A stretch of DNA of 64,000 nt from Bifidobacterium catenulatum PV20-2 (GCF_000800455.1 NZ_CP007456.1:2232001-2296000), one strand, 5' to 3'; shown: positions 1-9,131, numbered from the stretch's first letter. Notes: a model not told the origin generated them from the sequence alone. Made by a program: numbers and translations.

Positions 1-291
1 ACAATCCGATTCCACGCAACCCGGGCATGCGAAAACCACCGGGAAACGTTGGAAACACAACGATCACTCGGCGTGTCGAAAACGGCCTCCGAACGGCCGC
101 ACGGCCAGTCTAGAACACGAAAACAACGACCACGTGAACCAAAAACAAACACCAAACGGCGTGTCACCAACCGACAAACGCAATGCAAATTGCATAACCA
201 ACTCCATCACCGCCCAAAAATCGTCAGAAAAAGCTGTCAAAGCCGTGTCGGTAATCAACATAGACGGAATGAACCGTGGTATGCCTAATAC
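1..291. other. Non-coding stretch upstream of cobB
   Basis: No credible gene is seen here; the open frames are short, lack ribosome sites and have skewed composition. The final bases before the sirtuin ATG (TATGCCTAATAC) resemble a -10 element and carry no Shine-Dalgarno sequence, so the stretch probably holds the cobB promoter. Confidence 0.5.
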
Positions 292-1047
292 ATGAGCAAA
301 AAGATCGCAGTATTGACAGGGGCGGGGATTTCCACGTCCGCAGGTATTCCCGACTTCCGCGGGCCGGACGGCGTCTGGACCAAGCACCCTGAACAAACGA
401 AAGTGTATGACATCGACGCATTCCTCGCCAATGAAGAAGACCGCAAGTATTCCTGGCGTTGGCAGAAGGAATCACCCGTATGGAACACGCAGCCGGGCAC
501 CGCGCATAAGGCGCTCGTCAAACTGGAACAGGCTGGACTGCTAACACTGCTCGCCACACAGAATTTCGACGCGCTGCACGAAAAAGCAGGCAATAGCAGC
601 GACGTCATCGTCAATCTGCATGGCACCATCGGTACCTCGCACTGCATGAAATGCCATGCAAAATACGACACCGCCGACATCATGGCGAATCTCGACAACG
701 AACCAGACCCGCACTGCCATCGCAGACTACCGTACAGCGGCAACATGCCATGCAACGGACTCATCAAAACCGACGTGGTCTATTTCGGCGAAGCACTGCC
801 GGACGGCGCGCTCGAAAAATCGTATCGCCTTGCGACGCAAGCCGACGAACTGTGGGTCATAGGATCCACACTGGAAGTCATGCCCGCGGCAAGCATCGTG
901 CCTATTGCCGCGCAGGCAGGAGTGCCGATCACCATCATGAACATGGGACGCACGCAATATGACCGCTTGGCGGACCGGCTGATCCACGACGATATCGCCG
1001 TCGCCCTGCCCCAACTCGTCGACGAAACCATCGCCGCCGCACAATAA
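292..1047 (+). CDS. cobB: Sir2-family NAD-dependent protein deacylase
   Basis: 251 residues, the usual length of a bacterial class sirtuin. It removes acyl groups from lysines in cytosolic proteins, using NAD+ and releasing nicotinamide and O-acyl-ADP-ribose. Visible motifs: GAGIS at residues 10-14, GIPDFRG at 18-24, TQNFDALHE at 89-97, the catalytic histidine at 110, and zinc cysteines at 118 and 121 with a second pair near 142/154 (the usual CGG is CNG here). No ribosome-binding sequence precedes the ATG; the next ATG is far inside the conserved Rossmann fold, so this start is kept and the mRNA may be leaderless. It stands alone, convergent with the ATPase gene downstream. Confidence 0.93.
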   Translation: MSKKIAVLTGAGISTSAGIPDFRGPDGVWTKHPEQTKVYDIDAFLANEEDRKYSWRWQKESPVWNTQPGTAHKALVKLEQAGLLTLLATQNFDALHEKAGNSSDVIVNLHGTIGTSHCMKCHAKYDTADIMANLDNEPDPHCHRRLPYSGNMPCNGLIKTDVVYFGEALPDGALEKSYRLATQADELWVIGSTLEVMPAASIVPIAAQAGVPITIMNMGRTQYDRLADRLIHDDIAVALPQLVDETIAAAQ

Positions 1048-1057
1048 ATATGAAAAA

Positions 1058-1101
1058 TGGGATTATGGATTCTGCAAATAGTAGCGAAATCCAGAATCCC
1101 A
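1058..1101 (-). terminator. Rho-independent terminator of the ATPase gene
   Basis: Two 14-base arms, TGGGATTATGGATT and AATCCAGAATCCCA, pair with one mismatch around a 16-base loop. On the minus strand the hairpin is followed by TTTTT. A second small perfect hairpin (TGAATGTAGAA/TTCTACATTCA, 1163-1187) lies between it and the stop codon of the minus-strand ATPase gene. Confidence 0.65.
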
Positions 1102-1192
1102 CAATTTGCGCATCTTCAGTTCTTTGATATTTCGCAGGGCTGCCGAAAATCTCCATAATTTCTGAATGTAGAAATCTTCTACATTCAAAGAT

Positions 1193-2563
1193 TCATGCAC
1201 CCAACGCAGTAATGGGAATCACGTAGATGCCATCTTCGCGTTGGTAGGCGAAATCTCCCACGCCAACAAGCACCGACAAAAATTCCGGAGCACGCACTCG
1301 AGACTGCGGATTCTTCAGCAACTTCTCACGCAAACGAAGCAGATTCTTCGCAGCATCGTCAACCTTGCTTTGACTGGACTTGATTTCAATGCCAGCCCAA
1401 CGACCATCAGTCAACTCAATAATGGCATCGCATTCCAAACCGGAATCATCGTGATAATACCGGACCGGCTCATCACCAATATCAGGCAGCGCACGGGCAT
1501 ACACCAGCAGGTCACGCACGCACAAGTTTTCAAAAAGGAAACCGAACGTCTGCCAATCCTCAAGCAAAGCACGCGGATTCACGCCAAGCACGGCGGCCGC
1601 GATGGAAGGATCGGCGAAATAACGGCGAGGCTTAGTCTGCAAACGCTTCGGAGAACGTGACGGAGGCACCCAACCGGGCACGCCATCAATCACAAACATG
1701 CGCTCGAACATGGCCACATATTCGCTAATCGTTCTTGGAGAAATGAAATCTTCAAGGTCTTTATGAAGGTCTTTCTTCTGGGAATCATTCTGTTTGTCCG
1801 CGACATCGGAATCCAAATCCAACTCGGCACCATACATATCCAAACCAAGCGTTTTGAACGTGACGGACTGACTCACATTGCGAGACAAAGAACGCAAAAG
1901 ACGGCGAGCAACTTCAGGATCGCGCCCCTGCCTAGACACCCCTTCGTTCAGCGTCAGGTGCGCATATTCACGAATGAGGATCTGCGCATCGGAAACCGGC
2001 AGATTCTGCGCTTCCGGCCATCCCCCTCTGCACACAAAATCGAACAGACGCTCCGTTGGCGTCTCCACTTTCGCAGGGTTGAAATCGCCTTCAAACAAGG
2101 ATGACAAACTCACTTCGCCCGTGGAATCGCCACTTTCGAAAAGCGACATCGGACTCATGCGAACATGCCCGATACGCCCAGCGCCCGTATGCTTCGGGCG
2201 CTTGTCATGCATGGGCGTGGAAGAACCGGTCAGCAGCCATTGCCCCTTCTCCCCCGGCTCGTCGTCAACCTTGTGGCGCACCTCATCCCAAATGGGCGGA
2301 ACCAGCTGCCACTCGTCAATAACATGCGGACGTTCACCCAACAGCATTAGCGACGGATCGGATTGCGCGGCCATAAGATTGTTACCGCGGTCAACATAAG
2401 TAATACTTGCCGCATGCTGACGTGCGGACCACGTTTTGCCGCACCATTTCGTTCCTGCGATTTCGACGGCACCGAAAATGCGCATGTAGCGTTCGATCTG
2501 CTGATCGACAATACGCGGGCGATAACCTTGCGGCTTGACCTGCTGATTGCTATTTTCCGTCAT
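1193..2563 (-). CDS. AAA-family ATPase with DUF4143-type C-terminal domain
   Basis: About 456 residues from the ATG at 2563; an in-frame ATG at 2590 gives nine more residues but has no better ribosome site. The N-terminal half is an AAA fold: P-loop GTKWCGKTW near residue 37 and a Walker B-like HVIDEW near 90. The C-terminal third resembles DUF4143, with a nuclease-like strand pattern (ECDAIIEL, then GIEIKSS). Proteins of this family are widespread and common in bifidobacteria, but their role is not established; links to DNA or defence are guesses. It is monocistronic, and its upstream region carries a striking array of five 23-bp repeats. Confidence 0.85.
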   Translation of the reverse strand: MTENSNQQVKPQGYRPRIVDQQIERYMRIFGAVEIAGTKWCGKTWSARQHAASITYVDRGNNLMAAQSDPSLMLLGERPHVIDEWQLVPPIWDEVRHKVDDEPGEKGQWLLTGSSTPMHDKRPKHTGAGRIGHVRMSPMSLFESGDSTGEVSLSSLFEGDFNPAKVETPTERLFDFVCRGGWPEAQNLPVSDAQILIREYAHLTLNEGVSRQGRDPEVARRLLRSLSRNVSQSVTFKTLGLDMYGAELDLDSDVADKQNDSQKKDLHKDLEDFISPRTISEYVAMFERMFVIDGVPGWVPPSRSPKRLQTKPRRYFADPSIAAAVLGVNPRALLEDWQTFGFLFENLCVRDLLVYARALPDIGDEPVRYYHDDSGLECDAIIELTDGRWAGIEIKSSQSKVDDAAKNLLRLREKLLKNPQSRVRAPEFLSVLVGVGDFAYQREDGIYVIPITALGA

Positions 2564-2650
2564 ATCACATCTCGCTTCCATTCTCCGCACACTTCACAAC
2601 ACTGGCTCAGTTTCGTTGGCATTGCGTCGGTTTTGCCTGGGTGTTACCAA

Positions 2651-2765
2651 AATCCGAATTTTTGGATGACAAAAATCCGAATACTTCAACAACAATAATC
2701 CGAATTTTCCAACTACCAAAATCCGAATGTTCGGACAACGGAAATCCGAATGACGGAACAGCTGG
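2651..2765. repeat. Five-unit 23-bp direct repeat array (constant AATCCGAAT)
   Basis: AATCCGAAT occurs at 2651, 2674, 2697, 2720 and 2743, exactly 23 bp apart each time. The other 14 bases of each unit vary, though units 2 to 4 share CAAC/CCAA/GGAC-type sequence. The array lies 88 to 202 bp upstream of the ATPase start. The arrangement resembles iterons or tandem regulator sites. The constant box with a variable tail distinguishes it from a recently duplicated satellite. Confidence 0.85.
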
Positions 2766-2785
2766 CCGCGCAACAAAGCAACAAA

Positions 2786-2844
2786 AAGGGTCTTGGAGGG
2801 CTTCGCGACAATCAACAATCATCGCAAGGCTTTCCAAGACCCTT
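2786..2844 (-). terminator. Terminator downstream of ilvA
   Basis: Long hairpin with outer arms AAGGGTCTTGGA and TCCAAGACCCTT and an inner CTTCGCGA/TCGCAAG pairing. On the minus strand it ends in TTTTTGTT, placing it just after the threonine dehydratase gene. Confidence 0.8.
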
Positions 2845-2887
2845 ATTTGTTAAAGCTGGTACTGAAATCAGCAGAAATCAGTAGAAA

Positions 2888-4153
2888 TCAGTAGATGCGC
2901 TTGGGCTGGAAACCGGCCGCGCGCATCGCGTCAAGGATGCGGTCGATGTGCTCGGGACCGTTGGTCTCGACGGTAACGCCCAAGGAAACCGAATCGGTGT
3001 AATGGCTGGAGGCCTTGAACTGGTCATGGTCAAGCGCGATGACGTTGGCGCGCTGCTCGGCCAGAATCGTAGCCACCTTGACAAGCTGGCCCGGGGTGTC
3101 CGGAAGCTCGACCTCGAAATTCATGATGCGACCGCGGGCGATCATGCCCTTCTGAATCACCGCACTGATGGAAACGGTGTCCTCATTGCCGCCAGAAAGA
3201 ATCGGCACCACCACATGCGGACCCTTCGCCTCGGCGAACTTGCGTGAGCGCAGGTTGAGATGCTCAAGCGCAGCCAGAGACACGGCGCCAGCAGCCTCGA
3301 CAACCAGCTTGTGCTTTTCGAGCATGAGCAGGATCATCTCGTTGATGTCACGCTCGGTCACGGTGACGATGTCATCAAGGAATTCGTTGAGCAGCGCGAA
3401 CGTAAGATCGCCCGGACGCTTCACGGCAACGCCTTCGGCGGACGTACGCACCTGGTCGGCGGCGACCACATGACCAGCGGCCAGCGAGTTCTTCCACGCG
3501 GGGCTGCCTTCCGGAATCGCACCAATCACGCGCACTTCTGGCTTGAACGTCTTGATGGCAAGTGCCACGCCGGCACCGAGGCCGCCACCACCCAGCGGCA
3601 CGACCACATCGGTAACGTTCGGCACGTCTTCGAGGATCTCGAGACCAATAGTGCCTTGACCGCACAGCACCTCGTAATCGTCGAATGGCGGCACGTAAAT
3701 CATGCCTTCCTTGTCGCTCAATTCCTGGGCGCGGGCTGCTGATTCGTCAAATACTTCGCCGTACAGCACCACGTCTGCGCCGTACGCCTTGGTGGCGTCG
3801 ACCTTCAGCGGCGGAGTGATCTGCGGCATGCAGATCGTTGCCTTCGCGCCACGTTCGCGAGCCGCATATGCCACACCCTGCGCATGGTTGCCTGCGGAAG
3901 CGGTGACAATGCCGCGAGCAAGCTGCTCGTCGCTCAGGGATGCGATCTTGTTGTACGCGCCGCGAATCTTGAACGATCCGGTAACTTGGAGATTCTCAGG
4001 CTTGAGCAGAATCTCATGTCCGGTCATGTCGGACAGCACCTTGGACGGAATGACTTCCGTATGGCGTGCAGTGCCCTTCAATCGTTCGGCGGCTAGTTTC
4101 AGTTCAGCTGCGTGATTGCGCTGCAATGCTTTGAGAACCTCGTTTTGTTCCAT
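2888..4153 (-). CDS. ilvA: Threonine ammonia-lyase (dehydratase) with C-terminal ACT domain
   Basis: 421 residues. PLP enzyme turning L-threonine into 2-oxobutanoate and ammonia, the first step toward isoleucine. The PLP lysine is K62 in TGSFKIRGAYN, the SAGNHAQGVA loop follows near 106, and the glycine-rich phosphate loop GGGGLGAG is near 198. Residues from about 335 form an ACT-like regulatory domain (ELPDTPGQL to LGVTVET). Length and layout match the shorter, single-ACT form found in actinobacteria rather than the two-ACT E. coli IlvA. It has its own terminator. Upstream, a 12-bp perfect palindrome ATTTGCGCAAAT (4224-4235) lies about 70 bp before the start. Confidence 0.94.
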   Translation of the reverse strand: MEQNEVLKALQRNHAAELKLAAERLKGTARHTEVIPSKVLSDMTGHEILLKPENLQVTGSFKIRGAYNKIASLSDEQLARGIVTASAGNHAQGVAYAARERGAKATICMPQITPPLKVDATKAYGADVVLYGEVFDESAARAQELSDKEGMIYVPPFDDYEVLCGQGTIGLEILEDVPNVTDVVVPLGGGGLGAGVALAIKTFKPEVRVIGAIPEGSPAWKNSLAAGHVVAADQVRTSAEGVAVKRPGDLTFALLNEFLDDIVTVTERDINEMILLMLEKHKLVVEAAGAVSLAALEHLNLRSRKFAEAKGPHVVVPILSGGNEDTVSISAVIQKGMIARGRIMNFEVELPDTPGQLVKVATILAEQRANVIALDHDQFKASSHYTDSVSLGVTVETNGPEHIDRILDAMRAAGFQPKRIY

Positions 4154-4310
4154 GAGCGTTATTGTAAGCGCACGTCTGCCAAAACTGCCTGATCATGCGG
4201 ATTTTGCCATCAAAAGTGAGATTATTTGCGCAAATACTTACGAAATTGAGATTGCTCACAAACGCAATCGGAGGTAATCAGGGATAATCGCAGTACAACA
4301 ATCGCATTAA

Positions 4311-4352
4311 AAAGCGTTCGTACGATTCCGTGATGAATCGTACGAACGCTTT
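4311..4352 (-). terminator. Terminator of the GH13 gene
   Basis: Perfect 18-bp inverted repeat, AAAGCGTTCGTACGATTC and its complement, around a 6-base loop. It lies immediately after the GH13 stop codon and is rich in A/T at both ends, so it could stop transcription in either direction. Confidence 0.85.
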
Positions 4353-4377
4353 GCAGAGAGTTTATAGGAAAGATCGA

Positions 4378-6198
4378 TCAGAGCTGGATCACGACCCCCT
4401 CCCAGCGAGCGAGCTCGCCGCGAGCGATCGACTTCACGCCATGCACGGCATCATAGGTGCTGAGCAGTACCTGCGACTCGCCCACGCCATCCTCAAGCAG
4501 TTGCGCGACCTCAGCAGGCACCTGCGCCGTCCTATCGGAGAGATTGACCATGACGAGAATCGTATCGTCGCCGCTGGTACGCGTGAAGGAATACACCTGC
4601 TCGCTGTCCGCCGCAACCAGATCCCATTCGCCCGTCGCGACGGTCGCGTTATTGTGGCGCATGGCGATGAGCTTCTTGTAGAACGTGTACACGGAATCAG
4701 GATCGTCGAATTCCTCGGCTGCGTTGATCTCGACATGATTCGGATTCACGCCGATCCACGGTTCCACCGCCGCGTCCGGCGCGGTGAAGCCGGCGTACCT
4801 GGAGGCGTCCCACTGCATCGGAGTGCGCGAATTGTCGCGTCCGATGAGCGCGAGGGCCGCCATCATCGATTCCGGAGACTGGCATTTGGCCTCCTCCACG
4901 CGCTGGCGGTAGGCGTTGATGGCCTCCAGATCGCGGTACTGGCCAAGCTCGGTGAAATGGGCGTTGGTCATGCCCAGCTCCTCGCCCTCGTAGATGTACG
5001 GGGTGCCGCGGTGCATGTGCAGCAGCATGCCGAACGCCTTGGCGCTCAGCTCGCGCGACTCGCGGTCCGTGTCATCGCCCCAACGGGACACGACGCGCGG
5101 CTGGTCGTGGTTGCAGAAGAACAGGCTGGCCCAGCCGGCGTGCTTCACGGCCTCCTGCTGGTCGGCGAGACGGGCGCGCAGGTTCCTGACTTCGAACGGC
5201 ACGGTGTTCCACTTGGAATCTTCCTGGTCGATGCCCACGTGGTCGAAGAGGAACAGCATATCAAGCTCCCTGTGGGCCGGATCGGTGATGAACTCGTTGC
5301 GGGCCGGAGTGATGCCCGGCGCTTCGCCGACGTTCATGTAGCCTTCGCGGCCTTCGAACACTTCGCGGCGCATTTCGGCAAGGAACTCGTCGATGCGCGG
5401 ACCGTCGGAGCACCATGGGAACGGGCTGGAATAGCCTTCCTCACCAACCGGATAATCCTCAATCTCGCAGCCGTCTTCTCCCGGCAGCTTGCCGTTCTTA
5501 TCAGCAGTCTTCGAAACCTGCGTGATCACATCCATACGGAAGCCGTCAATGCCGCGGTCCATCCACCAATTCATCATCCTGTAGACGGCCTTGCGCACCT
5601 CCGGATTCTCCCAATTCAAATCCGGCTGCTTCCTGGAATACTGGTGGAGATAGTATTCGCCGCGCTTCGGATCGTACTGCCAAGCGGAACCGCCGAAATA
5701 CGAACCCCACCGGTTCGGCTCGGCACCCGGAGCGCCCGGCTCATGGCCCGGCCTGGCCGGACGCCACCAATACCAGTCGGCATGCGGATCGTCCTTGTCG
5801 CGGGAGGCCTGGAACCAGGCATGCTCGTCGGACGTGTGGTTGACCACCAAATCCATCACGATCTTCAGACCGCGCCTGTGCGCCTCGGCAAGCAGCTCGT
5901 CCATGTCCTCCAACGTGCCGAACAGCGGGTCGATGTCCTGATAGTCGGAGATGTCGTAGCCGTTGTCGTCCTGCGGCGACCTGTAGACCGGGGACAGCCA
6001 CAGCACGTCCACGCCGAGGTCGGCCAAATAATCGAGACGGCTGGTGATGCCCTTCAGGTCGCCGACGCCGTCGCCGTTCGTGTCCTGGAAGGAACGCGGA
6101 TAGATCTGGTAGACCACCGCGTTGGCCCACCAAGGGTTCGGGGTAGCGCCGTTGGAACGCACGGCGTCGGGAAGGACGGAACGATTGAAATCAGTCAT
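4378..6198 (-). CDS. GH13 alpha-glucosidase / oligo-1,6-glucosidase
   Basis: 606 residues with no signal peptide, so cytosolic. It hydrolyses terminal alpha-glucosyl units of imported oligosaccharides. GH13 landmarks: QIYPRSFQDTNGDG at 31-44, DLVVNHTS at 116-123, nucleophile D223 in GFRMDVI, acid/base E292 in NVGEAPG, and transition-state D365 in FFCNHDQ. The QIYP and MDLVVNHT sequences are typical of the bifidobacterial Agl enzymes. It lies in tandem with an ABC importer and near a GH36 alpha-galactosidase, which suggests it serves raffinose-family sugars or isomaltooligosaccharides. The start is preceded by AAAGGAG. An inverted repeat CTTTGC...GCAAAG (6236-6262) upstream may be an operator. 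Confidence 0.93.
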   Translation of the reverse strand: MTDFNRSVLPDAVRSNGATPNPWWANAVVYQIYPRSFQDTNGDGVGDLKGITSRLDYLADLGVDVLWLSPVYRSPQDDNGYDISDYQDIDPLFGTLEDMDELLAEAHRRGLKIVMDLVVNHTSDEHAWFQASRDKDDPHADWYWWRPARPGHEPGAPGAEPNRWGSYFGGSAWQYDPKRGEYYLHQYSRKQPDLNWENPEVRKAVYRMMNWWMDRGIDGFRMDVITQVSKTADKNGKLPGEDGCEIEDYPVGEEGYSSPFPWCSDGPRIDEFLAEMRREVFEGREGYMNVGEAPGITPARNEFITDPAHRELDMLFLFDHVGIDQEDSKWNTVPFEVRNLRARLADQQEAVKHAGWASLFFCNHDQPRVVSRWGDDTDRESRELSAKAFGMLLHMHRGTPYIYEGEELGMTNAHFTELGQYRDLEAINAYRQRVEEAKCQSPESMMAALALIGRDNSRTPMQWDASRYAGFTAPDAAVEPWIGVNPNHVEINAAEEFDDPDSVYTFYKKLIAMRHNNATVATGEWDLVAADSEQVYSFTRTSGDDTILVMVNLSDRTAQVPAEVAQLLEDGVGESQVLLSTYDAVHGVKSIARGELARWEGVVIQL

Positions 6199-6235
6199 TT
6201 CGATGAGGCTCCTTTGCTTAAGTGAAATGGGTGAA

Positions 6236-6262
6236 CTTTGCTATGTCCAATGGTATGCAAAG
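6236..6262. promoter_or_regulatory. Candidate operator upstream of the GH13 gene
   Basis: CTTTGC and GCAAAG face each other across 15 bases, about 40 bp upstream of the GH13 start and beside the remains of a LacI-type gene. The placement fits a repressor site, but the protein that would bind is not clear because the adjacent regulator is broken. Confidence 0.35.
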
Positions 6263-6329
6263 CGTTTTTTCTTTCTTGCCCGCGGCGCGTTTCGACAAGC
6301 GGGAAATGAATGCTGGCGACGAACGAGAC

Positions 6330-6729
6330 AATCGCTATTCCTCGAAAACCACAACCTCCCCATAGGAGACGCGTTCCGAAATAGATTCCCCAGCTTGCAG
6401 CAATCGGACGTCGCCACGATTCTTTCGCTGCCGGAGCGGCCGACCGCGCTATGCGTATGGTCCGACCATTACGCGCTGCCCGTCATCCACGAACTACGCA
6501 GCAACGGCGTGCGCGTGCCGGAAGACATGTCCTGGCCGGGCACGACGGATCGGATGTGGCCGCCAGCATCAAGCTGACTACCATGGCGCAGCCCGCGCGC
6601 GAAATCGGACGAATCGCGGCACGTAAAACATTGGATCTCGCCGCAAAGAAAACACTGGACGAGCCGCGCACAATCATCCAGACCGTGCTGACGCCCGGCG
6701 ATACGACGCGGCCCATCACTCACGAATAG
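6330..6729 (+). pseudogene. LacI-family regulator remnant (effector domain only)
   Basis: The plus strand encodes the C-terminal part of a LacI-type sugar repressor: LPERPTALCVWSDHYALPVI and RVPEDMS in one frame, then DGSDVAASIKLTTMAQ and the tail IIQTVLTPGDTTRPI in the next. A one-base loss near 6533-6536 explains the switch. The N-terminal helix-turn-helix is absent. Divergent placement beside the GH13 gene suggests it once regulated that gene. Confidence 0.75.
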
Positions 6730-7010
6730 CGATTGGATGGACGGTGAACGGGAAGGGACGTCGGACGGGACTCCAGCCGATCGAGTAAATAAGCGAATAA
6801 TTCGGTTTCGTATCGAAAAAATCGAGTTTTTCGGGTTTGGGGGTACACTTTCGATGCAATTCAGCGGAAATTGCGCCCCCATATATGCAGCGGAATTCAT
6901 TCGATGATGGAAAACCGGCTTTTTCGAGTACGGGGGCAGAGCGATAGAAGCCAAAGGTATAAAAGGTCAGGCACGCAGAATCGACGCACAGCCGCTGATA
7001 TATACGAAAA
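6730..7010. other. Gap with no recognisable gene
   Basis: Between the LacI relic and the terminator. AT-richer than its surroundings, with no frame that has a ribosome site and known motifs. I see no repeat or RNA gene in it. Confidence 0.4.
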
Positions 7011-7050
7011 AGCGGGAATCCTCGGAAAAGGGGAAACGAGGATTCCCGCT
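7011..7050 (-). terminator. Terminator downstream of the ABC importer
   Basis: Perfect 14-bp arms AGCGGGAATCCTCG/CGAGGATTCCCGCT with a 12-base loop; on the minus strand the hairpin is followed by TTTTTCG. The 220 bases between it and the permease stop codon contain smaller GC-rich dyads but no gene. Confidence 0.75.
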
Positions 7051-7272
7051 CGGCGCTGTGAAGTGTTACTTCCTGAACGGACGGCCTACGGCCGCGTTAT
7101 CCCTGCCTTCACTCGCCTATCGGCTCGCTCAGGGGGAGCCTATGAACAGACCACTGGGCTGTTCACTTAACAGCGTCCTGCAATTAAGGACCGCGCCAGT
7201 CGCGGACAGCATATCTACCTCGCGGGGCCCTGCCCGCTCGGCGCGGTCAACGGAAAGCCACCAGGCTTTCCT

Positions 7273-8157
7273 TTACTTGACCGCGCCCCTCATCACACCA
7301 CCGACAACCCACTTTTGGGCGAAGATGTAGACGATGAGAACCGGAGCCATGGCCATCAGGTAGGACGCGAAGGCCATCGGATAGTTCGACGTGAACTGGC
7401 TTTGGAACACGTACTGTGCGAGCGGAATCGTCTGATTGCTCTGATCAGTCAGCGTGATCAACGGCAGCAGGAAGTCGTTCCAAGCCCACAGTGCGGTCAA
7501 AATCGCAATCGTGGCATTAATCGGACCCATCAGCGGGAAAATAATCGTCCAGAAAATGCGCCAAGTGGAAGCACCGTCGATGCGAGCCGCCTCTTCCAAC
7601 GAAATCGGAATCGAACGAATAAAACCAATCGCAATAAACAGGTTGGTGCCGATGCCAAGAATCGTGTACAGAATAATCAACCCAAGCTGATTATCAAGAT
7701 GCAGCGAACCCATTTCCTTCGCGACCGGCAGCATGATCACCGTGAACGGCACGAACATCATCGCAAGGAAGAAGTAATACAGGAAGCGGAAGAATCGCTT
7801 ATCCATATTTCTTGCCACAGCATACGCGACGAACGTGTTCGTCAGCAGCGTCAACACCACCGCGCACACGGTGATGATCGCGGAGTTAAGTGCGGCCTTC
7901 GGATAGTTCACCTTATTCCATGCGTCGGCGAAATTATGCCATTCCCACGTGGTCGGCAGGCTGAACGTGCCAGCCTCGCCCGGCGTCTTCAACGCGGTGA
8001 CCACAGCGAAATACAACGGCACGAGCACGGTGAGGCTCAACACCGTCACAACCGCGGTCAGCCACCAGTTGACCTTGTGGTCCCGGCGGATTTTCTCCGG
8101 CTTTGCTTGCGCTTGAACGCCAGTCTTTGCAGTCTTTGCAACAGTTGCGCTAGTCAT
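7273..8157 (-). CDS. ABC sugar importer permease (MalG/RafD type)
   Basis: 294 residues with six predicted membrane spans. The EAA loop EEAARIDGASTWRIFWTIIF, near residues 198-217, is the contact site for the shared ATPase subunit. No ATPase gene is present locally, as is usual for bifidobacterial oligosaccharide importers, which borrow a common MsmK-like ATPase. The start is supported by AGAGGAAATATC before the ATG. It follows the partner permease by 38 bp and forms one operon with it and the binding protein. Context with an alpha-galactosidase suggests raffinose, melibiose or stachyose as substrate. Confidence 0.92.
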   Translation of the reverse strand: MTSATVAKTAKTGVQAQAKPEKIRRDHKVNWWLTAVVTVLSLTVLVPLYFAVVTALKTPGEAGTFSLPTTWEWHNFADAWNKVNYPKAALNSAIITVCAVVLTLLTNTFVAYAVARNMDKRFFRFLYYFFLAMMFVPFTVIMLPVAKEMGSLHLDNQLGLIILYTILGIGTNLFIAIGFIRSIPISLEEAARIDGASTWRIFWTIIFPLMGPINATIAILTALWAWNDFLLPLITLTDQSNQTIPLAQYVFQSQFTSNYPMAFASYLMAMAPVLIVYIFAQKWVVGGVMRGAVK

Positions 8158-8195
8158 GATATTTCCTCTTTACCTTCAGACTTTCAGACCCTTGC

Positions 8196-9131
8196 TCAGA
8201 CCTTTTCCTTGCCGCTGAAGAACTTCAGCTGCACGAAGGCCAGGATTGCCAGCACGATGAAGAACGTGACTGCGTTCGCCATCTGGTAGGAGTATTCGCC
8301 ATTACCAAGGCCGTTCTGGAAGATCAGGTACGAGACGGTTTCGGTCTTGGAATCCGGGCCGCCCTTGGTCAATGCCATGATCTGGTCGAACGCGCCGAGC
8401 GAATTCTTGAGGCTCAGCACCATGTTGATGGTGAAGAACGGGCCAATCAGCGGGAAGGTGATCTGCCAGAAGTTCTGCCAAGCGTTCACGCCGTCAATTG
8501 CGGCTGCCTCGTAAATCTCGTTGTCGATGGTCTGTAGGCCAGCCAAGTACAACAGCGTGGAGTAGGCCACGCCCTGCCAGATCGACAGGAACACAATCGG
8601 GAACCATGCCAAATCCGGATTGGAAATCATCGACGTCGACAGCCAATCAATATGCAGCGCCTGGCCGATCGCCGGCAGCGGCGTCATGAAAATGTACTTG
8701 AACACGTAGCCGATCACCAGCACCGACAAGGTGTACGGAATGAAGAAGATCGCACGGAACCCGTTTTTGAACGCGATTTTCGAATTCAGCAGCACCGCAA
8801 GGAACATGCCAAGAAAATTCGTGCCGATCGTAATCAAAATTGCGATGAAAATAGTAAACAGGTACGCGTGACCAACGCGAGAATCCTGGAACATCGCAAT
8901 GTAATTCTTCAATCCGATGAATTTGAAATCACCGTAACCCTGCGAATTGGTGAACGAGTATGCCGCGCCCTGCAGGAACGGCCAATACAGGAAGATGAGC
9001 ACCAGAATCGCAGCCGGAACGGTCATCCAATAAAATGCCGGATCGACCTTGCGCTTGGAATATTTCGAAACCTTATTCTTGGAAGTTTTTGCCGAGTTCT
9101 TCGCAGTATTTGCAGTATGTGCGGTAGTCAT
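8196..9131 (-). CDS. ABC sugar importer permease (MalF/RafC type)
   Basis: About 311 residues from the ATG at 9131, chosen because GAGGAGGAACGGAC precedes it; an ATG 18 bases upstream has no such site. The N-terminus is a basic Lys/Ser/Thr-rich tail followed by six membrane spans. The EAA loop (YEAAAIDGVNAWQNFWQIT) lies about two thirds along. It pairs with the downstream permease to form the channel, and the gene starts 14 bp after the binding-protein stop codon, so the three are co-transcribed. Confidence 0.92.
   Translation of the reverse strand: MTTAHTANTAKNSAKTSKNKVSKYSKRKVDPAFYWMTVPAAILVLIFLYWPFLQGAAYSFTNSQGYGDFKFIGLKNYIAMFQDSRVGHAYLFTIFIAILITIGTNFLGMFLAVLLNSKIAFKNGFRAIFFIPYTLSVLVIGYVFKYIFMTPLPAIGQALHIDWLSTSMISNPDLAWFPIVFLSIWQGVAYSTLLYLAGLQTIDNEIYEAAAIDGVNAWQNFWQITFPLIGPFFTINMVLSLKNSLGAFDQIMALTKGGPDSKTETVSYLIFQNGLGNGEYSYQMANAVTFFIVLAILAFVQLKFFSGKEKV

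Noticed and set aside
2651..2765. CRISPR array
   Set aside because: The 9-bp constant part and 14-bp variable part are far too short, and no cas genes are near.
2594..2853. Short frames across the 23-bp array
   Set aside because: Repetitive translation comes from the DNA repeat; no ribosome sites.
4330..6225. 631-codon plus-strand frame
   Set aside because: Antisense shadow of the GH13 gene; no ribosome site or motifs, and the His/Val/Arg-rich composition is typical of reversed GC-rich coding DNA.
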